The notes under the pieces are model-generated. The model did not search any database. It saw only the letters and a program-made list of their open reading frames with translations, and was not told the origin of the DNA. The translations under genes were made by a program, and so were the position numbers. Shown in pieces: positions 18,274-28,793 of a DNA stretch of 64,000 nt (positions within the stretch are counted from its first letter, which is position 1; each line of letters opens with the position of its first letter). Source of the stretch: Akkermansia muciniphila (GTDB taxonomy: Bacteria; Verrucomicrobiota; Verrucomicrobiia; Limisphaerales; BJHT01); the NCBI GenBank assembly GCA_945861535.1, contig CAMAUZ010000017.1:40324-104323 (forward strand), written 5' to 3'.

Positions 18274-21200
18274 TCACGTCAGCGGCGCGAAGAGCACCTC
18301 CAGATCGTCCGGCGTGAGCTTCAGGTTCTCGCGGTGCTCCTCATCGAGCAGGCCCTCGACCAGCTCCTTTTTGCGCAACTGCAACGCCGCGATTTTTTCC
18401 TCCACCGTGCCGACCGTCATGAACTTGTACACAAACACTTTCTTGGATTGCCCGATCCGGTGCGCGCGGTCGGTCGCCTGATTTTCCACCGCCGGATTCC
18501 ACCACGGATCGTAGTGAATCACCGTGTCCGCCGCCGTCAGGTTCAGGCCCGTGCCGCCCGCCTTCAAGCTGATGAGGAACAACGGCACCCGCCCGCTCTG
18601 AAACTCCTCGACCGGCGTCGCGCGATCCTGCGTCTGCCCGGTCAGGATGACGTAAGGAATCTTCGCCTTGGCCAGTTCGAGCTGGATGATCGCCAGCATG
18701 CTGGTGAACTGCGAGAACAGCAGAATCTTCCGCCCCTCCTCGATCATCTCGGGCAACTGATCCATCAACAATTCGAGCTTCGCCGACTCGGTCACCTTTT
18801 GCGCGCTCGGCAGCGACAGCAACTGCGGATGACAGCAGATCTGCCGCAGCTTCAGCAGCGCATCCAGGATGATGATGTGCGCCCGGGAAATCCCCTTGCG
18901 ATCCACCTCGGCCCGCACGCGCTCGTGCATCGCCAACCGCACGCTCTCGTACAAATCCCGCTGCGCCCCGGTCAGCTCGACATTCTGCACGATCTCGGTT
19001 TTCGGCGGCAGCTCCAGCGCCACCTGCTCCTTGCGCCGCCGCAGAATGAAGGGTGCCACGCGCCGAGCCAGCACCACGCGGCGGTCGTCGTTGCGCCCCT
19101 TCTCGATGGGCCGGCGGAAGAGCGAGTTGAAGCGGATTTCGTCGCCGAGAAAACCCGGCAGCAGGAAGTGAAACAGCGACCACAATTCGCCCAGATGATT
19201 CTCCATCGGCGTGCCCGTGAGGCACAGATGATGCCGCGCCCGCAACTGACACGCGACCTGCGCGTAGAGCGTCTTCGGATTTTTAATGAACTGCGCCTCG
19301 TCCAAAATCACGCAGTGAAACTCCTGCTTGAGCAGCACCTCCTGATCGCGCGGCAGCAGCGGATACGACGTCACGATCAGATCGTGCTCGGCGATGCGCT
19401 CGAAGTGCTGCTTGCGCTCGCCGCCGTGCAGCACCAGCACGCGCAGGCTGGGCGCGAACCGCTCCGCCTCCTGCCGCCAGTTGGTCATCAGGCTCGTCGG
19501 CGCGACCACCAGGCTCGGCAGCGTCATGCGCCCGCTCTCCTTCTCGATCAGCAGATGCGCCAGCGCCTGCACGGTTTTCCCGAGGCCCATGTCATCCGCG
19601 AGAATCCCCGCCAGCCCGTATTCGCGCAGGAATTGCAGCCAGTTGATCCCCTCCGCCTGATACGGCCGCAGCGTCGCCTGCAGGCCCGCCGGTGCCGCCA
19701 CCGGCGTGATGCCCGCGAAGTTCCGCAGCCGCTTGCTCATCTCGCCCAGTTCCGCCGCGCCCAGCCAGCGCCACTCCGCGTCGCCCGCGATTTCCGCCGC
19801 GCGCAGCCGGCTCAACCGCAGCTTGCCGTCGCGCCCGAGCGCGTCGGGATTCATCAGCTCGAGCAGCACGCCGAGCATCTGCTTGGCGCGCGCCGCGGGG
19901 AACAGCACCTTGCGCCCGTCCGGCAACGGCACCGGAATCACCGCGTTGGCGGGCAGATTCGCCAGCTCCTCCGCCGACAGCGTCTCGGGACTCTCCTGAA
20001 ACAACCGCATCAAGATCGGCAGCAGGTTCACCTTCTCGCCGTCCACGATCACGCCCAACTCGATCCCGAACCAGCCGCCGGTCTTTTCATCCGTCGCGTC
20101 CCCGTACCACTCCTCGACCTCGGCGATGCGATGCTTGAAGGACTCGTCGATCTCGACGCGCCAGCCCTTGGCCCGCAGGCGCGGCACATGCAATTGGAGA
20201 AATGAAAACCAGTCGCCATCCTTCGCCAGCGTGTACTCGCCCACCTGGCCGCGGAAATCCAAATCCGGCCGCGCGCCCGCCACCGGCAGCAACCCGCGGC
20301 CCGCCAGCGAAAACTCGTACGTCCGCTCCTCCTTGAAAATCCGCGACGCCCGCCGCCAGCGCCCCTCCGCGAACCCTTCGGCGCGCGGCTCGTACCCGCC
20401 GGCCGGCACCCGCACGCCCCCGTACTCGAACGTCAGCCGCGCCAGGCTCACCTCCGTCTCCTCGCCCAGATCCCGGCTCCAGCGGTAGCCGTGGTTCCAC
20501 GCCTTGACCGTCGTCGAATGCAGCAGCAGACACGGCACCGGCGGGCAGTCCACCATGTCCTCGACCACGATGGGCTGCGGCGCGGGCAGCGCCACCACGG
20601 GCGCGCGCCGCGCGATCTCGGCGGAGACCAGTTGCGCCTGCGCCGGCGCCACGGGCGGGGCTGACAGCCACGCCTGCGCCACGGCGTCCGGCATGCCCGT
20701 GTCCAGCGGCCCGACCAGCCCCTCGGCCTCGTCGAAATACCATGGCGGTACCAGCGGCAGCATCTCCGTCGCCGGCGGCGTCACCGTGAACGTGGGCAAC
20801 TGCCAGCCCTTGTCATCTGTCTTCCACCCCGGTTGCGCCGGCCGCGGCGGTCCGAGCGCCAGCAGCCGACGGCGCGCGTTCGGTCCCCCCAACTGGCAGC
20901 GGCCCGTCGCGAGCAGGTCGCGCAACACCGCCACGCCGGCCTCGCCCTCGATCACCGCTTCGTACGTGTTGAAAACCCGCTGCGCCACCAACACCCGCCG
21001 CACCAGGTCCCGGTCGTCGGGCCGCAGATACGAAGGCGGCGGATCCCGAAACAACGCGTCCGCCACCGAACAGCTCCGGCTCTTGCCGAAGCCGCCCTTT
21101 TTCAAACGCTTGGCCACCGCCAGCTCGAAGCGCAGCCGGCCATACATCGGCCGGATGATGAACCACAGGCAGTCCGGTTCCTCGACCTTCACCTCGCCCC

Positions 21201-21732
21201 CCGCCGCCGCTGCCGCCGCCGCCGCCGCCTCGGCTGCGCGACGCGCCACCTCGGCATCCATTTGGTGCAACCACGCGTTCCACTGGCTGTCGAGCGCGAC
21301 TGGCGGCGGGGCCAGCACACCCTTGCCGCCCGCGACCGGTTCGCCGCCGACCAGCGGCAGGCCCAACGGCAACTGCCCGGTGGCGCTGGTCGCCGCGACC
21401 ACCGCCGGACCAAACTGCTCCGGCGGCCAGTCCAACACCTGCAACAATACCGCCGCGATATGCTTGCAACCCACCGTCCGCGGACACGAGCAGGTGGCGT
21501 GGATTTTCAACTCCTCGCCCACCGGCAGAATCTCCACCTCCACCACATACGGCTTGGGCTTCGACCCCCGCACCCGCGCCGAAATCAGCCAGCCGTCCCC
21601 GCGCACCAACGAACATTCTGTCACCCGATGCTGCGCATGGTAAGCGCTGCCCTTGGCCAGGGTTTCTACCTCGAAGGACTCGTGGACCACCCGCCGGAGC
21701 TGTTTCGCATCGAACAATTGCATCGTTCGCAA
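18274..21732 (-). CDS. SNF2-family helicase with N-terminal SWIM zinc finger
   Basis: DNA-dependent ATPase of 1152 residues. The SWIM finger has CxC (Cys81, Cys83) and CxH (Cys89, His91) in CSCPRTVGCKHIAA. A long middle region (about 100-680) contains the bacterial SNF2-associated domain. The helicase core (about 690-1140) has the Walker A block LADDMGLGKTVQAL, the Walker B block ILDEAQFIKN, GTPMENHLGELW, LFSQFTSMLAII and the final motif DRAHRIGQ. Bacterial SWIM-SNF2 proteins (HepA/RapA-like fold) are thought to remodel nucleoprotein complexes or assist RNA polymerase, but the specific role is unknown. A run of alanines near residues 160-180 is an odd feature. Transcription runs towards rnhA. 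Confidence 0.9.
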   Translation of the reverse strand: MRTMQLFDAKQLRRVVHESFEVETLAKGSAYHAQHRVTECSLVRGDGWLISARVRGSKPKPYVVEVEILPVGEELKIHATCSCPRTVGCKHIAAVLLQVLDWPPEQFGPAVVAATSATGQLPLGLPLVGGEPVAGGKGVLAPPPVALDSQWNAWLHQMDAEVARRAAEAAAAAAAAAGGEVKVEEPDCLWFIIRPMYGRLRFELAVAKRLKKGGFGKSRSCSVADALFRDPPPSYLRPDDRDLVRRVLVAQRVFNTYEAVIEGEAGVAVLRDLLATGRCQLGGPNARRRLLALGPPRPAQPGWKTDDKGWQLPTFTVTPPATEMLPLVPPWYFDEAEGLVGPLDTGMPDAVAQAWLSAPPVAPAQAQLVSAEIARRAPVVALPAPQPIVVEDMVDCPPVPCLLLHSTTVKAWNHGYRWSRDLGEETEVSLARLTFEYGGVRVPAGGYEPRAEGFAEGRWRRASRIFKEERTYEFSLAGRGLLPVAGARPDLDFRGQVGEYTLAKDGDWFSFLQLHVPRLRAKGWRVEIDESFKHRIAEVEEWYGDATDEKTGGWFGIELGVIVDGEKVNLLPILMRLFQESPETLSAEELANLPANAVIPVPLPDGRKVLFPAARAKQMLGVLLELMNPDALGRDGKLRLSRLRAAEIAGDAEWRWLGAAELGEMSKRLRNFAGITPVAAPAGLQATLRPYQAEGINWLQFLREYGLAGILADDMGLGKTVQALAHLLIEKESGRMTLPSLVVAPTSLMTNWRQEAERFAPSLRVLVLHGGERKQHFERIAEHDLIVTSYPLLPRDQEVLLKQEFHCVILDEAQFIKNPKTLYAQVACQLRARHHLCLTGTPMENHLGELWSLFHFLLPGFLGDEIRFNSLFRRPIEKGRNDDRRVVLARRVAPFILRRRKEQVALELPPKTEIVQNVELTGAQRDLYESVRLAMHERVRAEVDRKGISRAHIIILDALLKLRQICCHPQLLSLPSAQKVTESAKLELLMDQLPEMIEEGRKILLFSQFTSMLAIIQLELAKAKIPYVILTGQTQDRATPVEEFQSGRVPLFLISLKAGGTGLNLTAADTVIHYDPWWNPAVENQATDRAHRIGQSKKVFVYKFMTVGTVEEKIAALQLRKKELVEGLLDEEHRENLKLTPDDLEVLFAPLT

Positions 21733-21789
21733 CGCTTGAGGAAAGGCGCGCCGGAGTCAAAGGCTACGTCAGCGCGCAGCGTAACGCAG

Positions 21790-21834
21790 GCGTCCCGCCG
21801 GCGAGTTCCGGCGGCGGCTCGCCGCCCGGACCGA
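21790..21834. repeat. Palindromic repeat core shared with 851-896 and 6535-6580
   Basis: A 45-bp copy of the GAGTTCCGGCGGCG...CGCCGCCCGGACCGA core, here in the gap upstream of the helicase and not translated as part of a recognised protein. Confidence 0.85.
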
Positions 21835-21866
21835 TGGACGGAGCGGTCGCGCGGCGCGGATGCGCC

Positions 21867-21899
21867 CCGGCGCGCGGCGTTTACGCCGCTTCACCGTCC
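21867..21899. repeat. Palindromic repeat family D, copy 2
   Basis: Contains GCGGCGTTTACGCCGCTTCA. Confidence 0.8.
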
Positions 21900-21930
21900 G
21901 CCAGTCGCAACCGCGTTCGCGTCCGCCGGG

Positions 21931-22109
21931 GTGCGGCAGGAGCGCGGCCTTCAGGCCGCAGAAACGTGCGTCCTGCAAAGGGCGGGCGAATGTCCAAACG
22001 CTCACTGCGAACTTACGCAAAAGGTGCGTGGTTGGTGGCCTTCGGGTTGTTCGAGGCGCTCGCTGTTGGTGGACGTCTCTGCGGCCTGAAGGCCGCGCTC
22101 CTGCCACGC
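21931..22109. repeat. Palindromic repeat family C (CAGGAGCGCGGCCTTCAGG), copy 1
   Basis: Arms GGCAGGAGCGCGGCCTTCAG and its complement CTGAAGGCCGCGCTCCTGCC lie about 100 bp apart. A second copy, split by a group II intron, is at 41945-42844. With the two preceding repeats it fills the 453-bp gap between the helicase and the PQQ-like gene. Confidence 0.88.
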
Positions 22110-22185
22110 CCCGCCGCGCGGCGCAGCTTGCGACCGCAGAGTTCGCAGAGCGTCGCCACCTCCCCGCCCTGCGACCACGCGTTTC

Positions 22186-23754
22186 TCACTTCACCGCCAG
22201 ATCAAAACACTTCACGCGATCCTTCATCCGCAGCAGCAGCTTCCCATCGGCCACTGTCGGCGACGGACACCACGTCGCGCGCACATTCGCCTTGCCCAAC
22301 TCCACGCGCTCGGAGCCGGTGGCCTTCACGATCTGGAGGTTGTTGCCGTTATTGATGAGCACGAAAATCTTCCCGTCCGCCAGCGCGGGCGACGCGATGG
22401 TCGAGGGCACGGACGCTTCCCACACCCGCTTGCCCGTCGCGAGGTCCCAGCAGAAATGCGTGTTGTCATCCATGAGAAACGCGCGGCCCGCGTGCGTGAT
22501 CGGGCTGGACTGCGTGCGCAGCGGATCGAAGGGATGGTTCCACAATTTCTCCGCGCCCGTGGCCGAAAGCTGGTACGCCACAAAGCCCAGCTTGGGATTG
22601 CGCACCTGCACCGCGAGGATGTCGCCCGCGATGGCCGGCGTGGAATCACCGCCACCCGGCGCAGTCCAAACCACCGCGCCCGTCTTCAAATCCACCGCCA
22701 CGATGTCATTGCGGCTGTTGCACAACGCGAACGTCTTGCCGCCGCTGCCGCTGCTCCACGCGACCGGCGAGGAATTGCCGCCGCCCGCTTTTTCCTGCCG
22801 CCACAGCTCCTTGCCCGTCGCCGCATCGTAGCCGACGAGCCGGCCGGCATTGACGACCACCGTGCCGTCCACCACCAGCGGCGAGGAACCCGGCGCTTTG
22901 CTCGCGAGCGGCGCGGCCCAGACCTGCTTGCCCGCCGTCGCGTCCACGCAATACGCGTGCGTGCTGCCGAGCGCATAGACGCGGCCGTCCACGACCGCGG
23001 GCGTGCTCGAACAACTGCGGCCCTTGGGTTCGCCCGGCGCGGTGGCTTTCCACGCCGTCTTGCCGGTCGCCAGTTCGAGACAAATGACGGTGTCCTCGGC
23101 GATGCGGCGCGTGGGCGGCACGCTATCGAGCACGGTTTGTTTCACGGCGTCGCTGAAGCCCTGCGCGTCGAGCCACTGCTGAAACGCGGCGGCCGAGGCG
23201 AAGGGTTTGTTCTGCACCTTCTGCAGCTTGTCGTAATCGTCGAGCGGAATGGCGAGCTTGCCCTTGCGGAAACGGCCGCCGATGAACCCGCCGTAAAGCT
23301 GGCGTTGCTTCGCGTCGAGATTGTCGGCGATCCACTTGTCGATGAATTCATCGAGCTTTTTGCCGCGCAGCGTCGGTTCGAGGGATTCGCGCGTGGCTTC
23401 CATTTTTGCGACCAGTTCCTTGCCGAGCCCGCCGGTGCCCTGCTGCCCGAGCTTGCGCATCACGAGATCGTCAATCGTGCGCGTCTCGCTCGGCAGATCG
23501 CGATGCCACACCACCGAGAGATACGCCCGGCCCTGCGCCGTGACGATGCTGCCGAGGCCGCCCTCGTCCGCGCTCGGGATGTCCTCACTCGCCCACAGTT
23601 CCTTCAAGCCGCCGGCGGGGATGGCGTCGAGGAGCGGCACGCTGTCCGGCAGCACGCCGTTACGGAGCGGGCCGCGCCACTGGTTCCAATCGGCGGCGGA
23701 GGCAGGGCAGGGGAGGGCGAGCGCGGCGAGGAGCAGGGTGACGGAGGTTTTCAT
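22186..23754 (-). CDS. Secreted PQQ-like beta-propeller repeat protein
   Basis: A 522-residue exported protein with signal peptide 1-20 (cleavage after PASA). The mature protein starts DWNQWRGPLRNG, typical of the PQQ-binding-like repeat proteins abundant in Verrucomicrobiota and Planctomycetota. A helical insert (about 85-190) interrupts the first blades. From about 195 on, WD-like quinoprotein repeats are seen: CLELATGKTAWKA, CVDATAGKQVWAAPL, GYDAATGKELWRQEKAG, AVDLKTGAVVWTAP, CWDLATGKRVWEAS. No catalytic metal or heme motif is visible, so it may be a structural or assembly (BamB-like) protein and not a dehydrogenase. It is the last gene of the minus-strand cluster with the prepilin and the fusion protein. 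Confidence 0.82.
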   Translation of the reverse strand: MKTSVTLLLAALALPCPASAADWNQWRGPLRNGVLPDSVPLLDAIPAGGLKELWASEDIPSADEGGLGSIVTAQGRAYLSVVWHRDLPSETRTIDDLVMRKLGQQGTGGLGKELVAKMEATRESLEPTLRGKKLDEFIDKWIADNLDAKQRQLYGGFIGGRFRKGKLAIPLDDYDKLQKVQNKPFASAAAFQQWLDAQGFSDAVKQTVLDSVPPTRRIAEDTVICLELATGKTAWKATAPGEPKGRSCSSTPAVVDGRVYALGSTHAYCVDATAGKQVWAAPLASKAPGSSPLVVDGTVVVNAGRLVGYDAATGKELWRQEKAGGGNSSPVAWSSGSGGKTFALCNSRNDIVAVDLKTGAVVWTAPGGGDSTPAIAGDILAVQVRNPKLGFVAYQLSATGAEKLWNHPFDPLRTQSSPITHAGRAFLMDDNTHFCWDLATGKRVWEASVPSTIASPALADGKIFVLINNGNNLQIVKATGSERVELGKANVRATWCPSPTVADGKLLLRMKDRVKCFDLAVK

Positions 23755-23855
23755 GCGGGTGCGTGGGTGCGGGTGGGTGCGGCTGCGGTGGCGGTCAGTG
23801 GCGGACTCGGACGGGAGGCGGCGGGAGAAATTCGGGAGCGTAAGAACCCGTTGCT

Positions 23856-23922
23856 GGTAGGGCGCGTCTGTCCGCAGCGCGCCGGTTGCGCGTCCGCACG
23901 TCCCACGGCGCGCTGCGGACAG
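23856..23922. repeat. Palindromic repeat family F (GGTAGGGCGCGTCTGTC), copy 1
   Basis: Arms TCTGTCCGCAGCGCGCCG and GGCGCGCTGCGGACAGA lie between the PQQ-like gene and the prepilin gene. Another copy is at 43936-44015. Confidence 0.85.
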
Positions 23923-23989
23923 AAATCCTCTCCGCTCATCACCGCAGCGAATCCAAAAGCCGTTCGCGCACCGGGCGCGAGGGATGCCC

Positions 23990-24985
23990 TCACCGCGAGT
24001 TGAACACGCTCCAGATCGCGTCCTGCTGCGGGTTGCACGCGGGCGAGACCGTGGCGCACTGGCTCAGCGGTTGATCGAAAAACGAGCGCGGCACCCACAT
24101 CGCCCCGCCATCGGTGTAGAGCACGTTCGCGCCGTCGCGATGCCGTGAATCCACACGGTCGGGCGTGCCGGTGCCGTCGGCCAGCAGCGCCTGGCGTGGG
24201 AGATCGTCGAGCCGCGGCATGGTGGCGGGAAACTCGTTCGCGCCCCAATCGATAATGGGGGACGAGGCGTAGCCGCCCTGGACATTCGTGCCCGTGATTC
24301 CCGGCGGCCACGGATTGTCGCGCGTGTTGAAATTCTGCGACGTCGCGGTTTCGGCGGGGCAATAAAAGATGCGCGGTTCCTCCATGAGCTTCGCGACGTA
24401 GAGCCGGCCGAACGTGACAAATTTGTTCACCGTGCCGCTGTAGATCATCGTGTTCCACTGCTTGCGCCCGCCGCGGTAGCCGATGGGCACCGCGTTGTCG
24501 TAATCGTGCGCGTAGGTAAGAAACGAAAGGTGCGTCTGCCGCAGATTGTTCAGGCACGCCGCGCGGCGCACGCGCGTGCGGCCGTTCGCCAGCGCCGGCA
24601 GCAGCAGCGCGGCGAGAATGCCGATGACCGCGATGACCACGAGCAGTTCGATGAGCGTGAAGGCGTGGCGGGTGCTGTTCGATTTCCGGCGGCGGCCAGT
24701 CCGAAGCTCTGTAGTCCCGGAGGGACGCCCGAAAATAGCCCAGCACTTCAGTGCTGGGATTTCGGCCGCCAGATTCCCAAGTCCCGTCAGGGACGAAAGA
24801 GCTGCGGACTGAATGCCGACGCCTCTGTCGTCCCTGACGGGACTTGGTTCGCTCCCACCTCCAACCCAGCACTGAAGTGCTGGGCTATTATCTGCCGCCC
24901 TCTGGGCTGCTCCCGAGGATCGGCGCGCATCATCGGCACGTCCACGCTCCTGCCCGCCGCGGCGATGGTTTGATTGTGTGTTCAT
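23990..24985 (-). CDS. Type II secretion/pilin-like protein with prepilin N-terminal methylation motif and H-x9-DG motif
   Basis: 331 residues from the ATG at 24985. The prepilin cleavage/methylation segment is [20 protein letters not shown] and the C-terminal motif [12 protein letters not shown] fits the H-x9-DG signature of the pilin-like proteins common in Planctomycetota/Verrucomicrobiota. The leader before the cleavage site is about 95 residues, far longer than a normal prepilin leader, because a palindromic repeat (24703-24905) lies between the start codon and the cleavage site and is read in frame. No in-frame start codon exists between the repeat and the HAFTL motif. The start follows the stop of the upstream fusion gene by 7 bp, so the two are translationally close. 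Confidence 0.82.
   Translation of the reverse strand: MNTQSNHRRGGQERGRADDARRSSGAAQRAADNSPALQCWVGGGSEPSPVRDDRGVGIQSAALSSLTGLGNLAAEIPALKCWAIFGRPSGTTELRTGRRRKSNSTRHAFTLIELLVVIAVIGILAALLLPALANGRTRVRRAACLNNLRQTHLSFLTYAHDYDNAVPIGYRGGRKQWNTMIYSGTVNKFVTFGRLYVAKLMEEPRIFYCPAETATSQNFNTRDNPWPPGITGTNVQGGYASSPIIDWGANEFPATMPRLDDLPRQALLADGTGTPDRVDSRHRDGANVLYTDGGAMWVPRSFFDQPLSQCATVSPACNPQQDAIWSVFNSR
24703..24905. repeat. Palindromic repeat inside the prepilin leader
   Basis: A nested inverted repeat of about 200 bp: hairpins CCCAGCACTTCAGTGCTGGG (24739-24758) and CCCAGCACTGAAGTGCTGGG (24865-24884) enclose GTCCCGTCAGGGAC (24781-24794) and GTCCCTGACGGGAC (24830-24843). Confidence 0.9.
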
Positions 24986-24992
24986 GGGAATC

Positions 24993-27900
24993 TCACTTCC
25001 CCGGCAGCGCGAACGCCGCATACGCATCGCCCGTCGGCCCGCCCAGCTTGCCGCCGCCGCTCGCGGCGATGACGACGAACTGCCGCCCGTTCACCTCATA
25101 CGTCGCGGGCGGCGCGTAACCACCGAGCGGCAGTTTCGCCGCCCACAACTCCGCGCCCGACTCGCTGTCGAACGCACGCAGCTTCCCATCCTTCGTGCCG
25201 GCGCAAAAAACCAAGCCGCCCGCCGTCACCATCGCGCCGCCGAAATTTTCCGTGCCCGTCTTCGGCACGCCCTGCCGCGTGAGTTCCTCGTGCTCCCCGA
25301 GCGGCACTTTCCACAGCAGCTTGCCGGTGTTGAGGTCGAGACAGTTGAGCGTGCCCCACGGCGGCTGGCACGCGGGATAACCGTCGGGATCGAGAAAACG
25401 ATTCCACCCGTTCTGCGTGTACTGCGGCCGCTCGGGCCTGACCTTCGGCGCATTCGCCACCGCCGCCGGCAGGTCGCGCGTGAAAAGAAAATCGAGCAGC
25501 GCCTTCGTGTCCGCCTCGTTCATCGGCGGCGCGACGGGCATGAGGCCGCGCCCGGTTTTTAGCAACGCCACCACGTCCGCGTCCTTCAGCCGATGCTGCA
25601 ATCCGCGCAACGGCGGCGCGACGCCGATGCCGGTGCGGTTGGTCGCGTGGCACTGCGCGCAGGTCGCTTCGTAGAGCTGCTGGCCGCGCGTGGGCGGCGC
25701 TTTCGGATCGCGCTTCGGCTCGTCCCAGTTCACGAGCGACATGAACCACGGCACCTCGTTCGCGCTGACATAGAGGCGGCCGGTCGTCGGGTCGGTGCAC
25801 GCCCCGGTCCATTCCGCGCCGCCGTGGACGCCGTAGAAAATCGTGACCTTCCGATCGCTCACCGGCAGGAACCAGCCGAACTGCGCGCTCTTGAGCCGTT
25901 CGAGCGCCCACTCCCGTACTTCCGGCGTGCGCGTGGTGGCGTCGGCGAGCGTGAATTCCTGCCGCGAAAACGGCTGTGGCAGCTCGGGGTCCGGCTGATA
26001 CGCCGCCGTGAGTTCGCCCGGCACCGTGCTCGTGGGCGCGCGGCGCAGGCGGAACGGAAACACCGGCCTCCCCGTCACGCGGTCGAGCAGCAGCGTGTTG
26101 CCCGTCTTGCTCACCGCGGCGACGACATCCACGCGCCGCCCCTCGCGCGTGATCGTCGAGAGCACCGGCGGCGCGGGCAGATCAAGGTCCCAGATGTCGT
26201 GCCGCACCTCTTGAAAATGCCAGAGCCGCTGGCCCGTGCGCGCGTCCAGCGCGATGAGGCAGTTGGCAAACAGGTTGTCGCCGCGATGACCCATGCCGAG
26301 GAAGTTTGGCTTCGGCGAACCGGTGGTGATAAAGGCAATGCCCCGCTGCTCATCCATCGCCATGCCGCCCCAGCAATTCGCCGCGTTCGACTCCGTGCGA
26401 TCCCACGTCTCGTAGCCGTACTCGCCCGCGTGCGGCACCGTGTGAAACGTCCACCGCTGCTCGCCCGTCACCGCATCGAAGGCCCACACGTCCTTCTCGA
26501 AACCCGGCACCACAATCGTGCGCTCGAAAATCGCCGGCCCCGCCGTCGCCGCGCCGAAGCCGCCGGGTGCCGGTCCCGGCAGCACCGTCCGCCCCGCCGT
26601 GCCGAAGCCCGCGACCGGCTGGCCATTCTTCGGATCAAGCGCATAGAGAAATTTTCCCGCGCAAAAGAAGAGCCGCTCGCCCGCGCCCTCGCGCCCCGGC
26701 CACCACAGCAGCCCGCGAAACGCCGGCCGGCCCTCGGGCTTGAAGCGCCATTTCTCCACGCCCGTCGCGGCGTCCACGGCCACGACCTGCTGCCCCACCG
26801 TCGGCGCGAACATCACGCCGTCCACGATCACCGGATTGCACTGGATGTTCCCGCTGCCGTCTTTCGAGTGATACGTCCACGCGGGCTGGAGGCTCTTCAC
26901 GTTGCTCCGGTTGATCTGCGTCAACGCGGAGAAACGTGAGGAGCCGCCGTCGCCGTGCGAGCGCGTCCACGAGCGGTAGGTGTCGGGTTTGGGGAAGCCA
27001 TTGTGCGGCGTGAGTTCACCGGCCTCGGCGGCGGGAATGACCTGATACAGCGGCAGCCGGGCGCGCGCGGTGGCGTCCTCGACCGCCCAGTAATCCACAG
27101 CGTCTTTTGGCGGCGGAGCGGGCGCAGCGGCGGTCAGTTCATCAAAATCCCACAGCCCGATTGTGCCCTCGTCTTTCTTCAACGGCCCGTCCGCCACGCC
27201 GCCGATCTCACGCACGCCGCGTGTGAGGCGAACGTCGTCGATCAACCCGTCACAACCGATCCCGCCCTCGACCAGCCGGCCGAACGCAAGGCCGCCCGGT
27301 TTCGGCTCACCAGTCAGCGGTCGCGCGGGAGCGTCATGCACGAGCTTGCCATCAACAAAGAGCCGCACGCGCGCCGGCTCGATGACCGCCGCCAGCGCGT
27401 GCCACTGGCCGTCGGCGATGTCCACTTTCGCGGAAAAATTCCCGCCGCGTCCCGGCAGATAAACGCTGAAAAAACCGCTGCTCGCGAAACTGTAGAGCTC
27501 CCAGTGTTCGGCCGACGCCTTCGTGTCACTCGCGACCAAAATGTTGAACGCGCGCTTCGAGTTCAGCTTCGCGCGGCACTCGATGATGAGCGGCGGCACG
27601 CGGTATTCGGCCTTGCCCGCGACGAGCATTCCACCGCTGAGCGCCTTGCCGAACGCCGGCGCGAGCGACGGCTGGCCGGTGCTCACGACCGCGGGCGGCG
27701 CGGGCGCGACGGCAGCGCGGGCCGCGTTGTGCGTGCGGAATTTCGGCTTCGGCCCGGCGGGTTTGCCGTCGAGTTGCGGGAGCAGCCAGTCGAGGCCGTC
27801 GAGGTTGTCCTGCAAACGCTGCTCCGCGTCGTCGTTCGTGTGCCCGATGATGCCGATGGGACCGCGATACCCGGAGTCGCGGATGATGCTGAGGAGCTTC

Positions 27901-28682
27901 AGATCGAGATCGCCCACGCCGAGCGGCAGGATTTTCTGCCCCTTCTTGTCCCCTTCGCGGACCATGCCGTTGAGATTCAGGCAGTGCAGATACGGCTTCA
28001 TCGCGGCGAGCGCGGCGGGGAACCGGTCGAGGTGATCGTGGCCGTGGTGAAGGTTGTACACGACGCCGACATGCGCCGCGCCGTGCTGTTCGCGCAGGAG
28101 TTTCGCCACGGCGGTCATGTTCTCGGGTTCGCCGGCCCAGCCGCCGTGATTGTAGATCGTGAGCGGACAGCCGGCCTTGCGCGTGCGCTCGACGACGGGG
28201 AGCAACTGCGCGGCCGCCAACCGGACGCGCTCGTCGTTCGTGGGCGCGGCGGGCGAACTCATCATCACCCAGATTTGCGGGTGCAACCCGTGTTTCGCAA
28301 AGAGCCGATACGCCTCGTCGTGCTGCGACCAGAACGCGAAGTACTCCAGCTTGTGCTTCTGGTATTCGAGAATCTCCTGCTCGAACGTCGGCACATGTTC
28401 CGCACGCCAGTCGTAGGCGACCTTGGTGAAGCCCAGCTTCGCAACCATCTCCGCGCGCTCCGCCGGCCCGCGCTTTTTCGAGTCGAAGGGCACGATGCAC
28501 CACGCGACGAGATTCGTGCGGGCGAAGAGCTGGTACTCGGCGGCGCGCACGGGCAGGAACGCGAGGGTCGCGAGACACAAGAGCAGGAAATGAGAACAGG
28601 CGTGGAGAAAATGGCGACGCAGCGGGTGGAGAACGTCGCTGCCAGTTCCGGCTCTCGGTGGCGCGATGGGTGAAAAGTTCAT
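24993..28682 (-). CDS. Exported fusion: sugar-isomerase-type TIM barrel, LamG-like domain, PQQ propeller and cytochrome c
   Basis: About 1229 residues from the ATG at 28682; a GTG nine codons upstream (28709) is an alternative. A signal peptide ([20 protein letters not shown]) precedes a xylose-isomerase-like TIM barrel (about 45-310; [33 protein letters not shown]). Then come a LamG/concanavalin-like domain (about 345-520; [26 protein letters not shown]) and a quinoprotein dehydrogenase-type propeller (about 570-1000; [27 protein letters not shown]). A cytochrome c domain is inserted with heme motif CAQCH (near residue 1007), and final propeller blades follow ([20 protein letters not shown]). 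The PQQ plus heme part resembles quinohemoprotein glucose dehydrogenases, so periplasmic oxidation of a sugar or polyol is the likely role. The barrel-LamG part is unexpected in the same chain. It starts the operon with the prepilin and PQQ-like genes. Confidence 0.85.
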   Translation of the reverse strand: MNFSPIAPPRAGTGSDVLHPLRRHFLHACSHFLLLCLATLAFLPVRAAEYQLFARTNLVAWCIVPFDSKKRGPAERAEMVAKLGFTKVAYDWRAEHVPTFEQEILEYQKHKLEYFAFWSQHDEAYRLFAKHGLHPQIWVMMSSPAAPTNDERVRLAAAQLLPVVERTRKAGCPLTIYNHGGWAGEPENMTAVAKLLREQHGAAHVGVVYNLHHGHDHLDRFPAALAAMKPYLHCLNLNGMVREGDKKGQKILPLGVGDLDLKLLSIIRDSGYRGPIGIIGHTNDDAEQRLQDNLDGLDWLLPQLDGKPAGPKPKFRTHNAARAAVAPAPPAVVSTGQPSLAPAFGKALSGGMLVAGKAEYRVPPLIIECRAKLNSKRAFNILVASDTKASAEHWELYSFASSGFFSVYLPGRGGNFSAKVDIADGQWHALAAVIEPARVRLFVDGKLVHDAPARPLTGEPKPGGLAFGRLVEGGIGCDGLIDDVRLTRGVREIGGVADGPLKKDEGTIGLWDFDELTAAAPAPPPKDAVDYWAVEDATARARLPLYQVIPAAEAGELTPHNGFPKPDTYRSWTRSHGDGGSSRFSALTQINRSNVKSLQPAWTYHSKDGSGNIQCNPVIVDGVMFAPTVGQQVVAVDAATGVEKWRFKPEGRPAFRGLLWWPGREGAGERLFFCAGKFLYALDPKNGQPVAGFGTAGRTVLPGPAPGGFGAATAGPAIFERTIVVPGFEKDVWAFDAVTGEQRWTFHTVPHAGEYGYETWDRTESNAANCWGGMAMDEQRGIAFITTGSPKPNFLGMGHRGDNLFANCLIALDARTGQRLWHFQEVRHDIWDLDLPAPPVLSTITREGRRVDVVAAVSKTGNTLLLDRVTGRPVFPFRLRRAPTSTVPGELTAAYQPDPELPQPFSRQEFTLADATTRTPEVREWALERLKSAQFGWFLPVSDRKVTIFYGVHGGAEWTGACTDPTTGRLYVSANEVPWFMSLVNWDEPKRDPKAPPTRGQQLYEATCAQCHATNRTGIGVAPPLRGLQHRLKDADVVALLKTGRGLMPVAPPMNEADTKALLDFLFTRDLPAAVANAPKVRPERPQYTQNGWNRFLDPDGYPACQPPWGTLNCLDLNTGKLLWKVPLGEHEELTRQGVPKTGTENFGGAMVTAGGLVFCAGTKDGKLRAFDSESGAELWAAKLPLGGYAPPATYEVNGRQFVVIAASGGGKLGGPTGDAYAAFALPGK

Positions 28683-28793
28683 TTCGGTTTTCGTTTGTTT
28701 CAAGGGCACGCGGCGAGATTAGGGGGCGTTGGCTTGCAGTTCTAGCTTTGGATGGTGCGGCAGGTGATGCCGGGCGCAAACGCGCGCCGCCCT

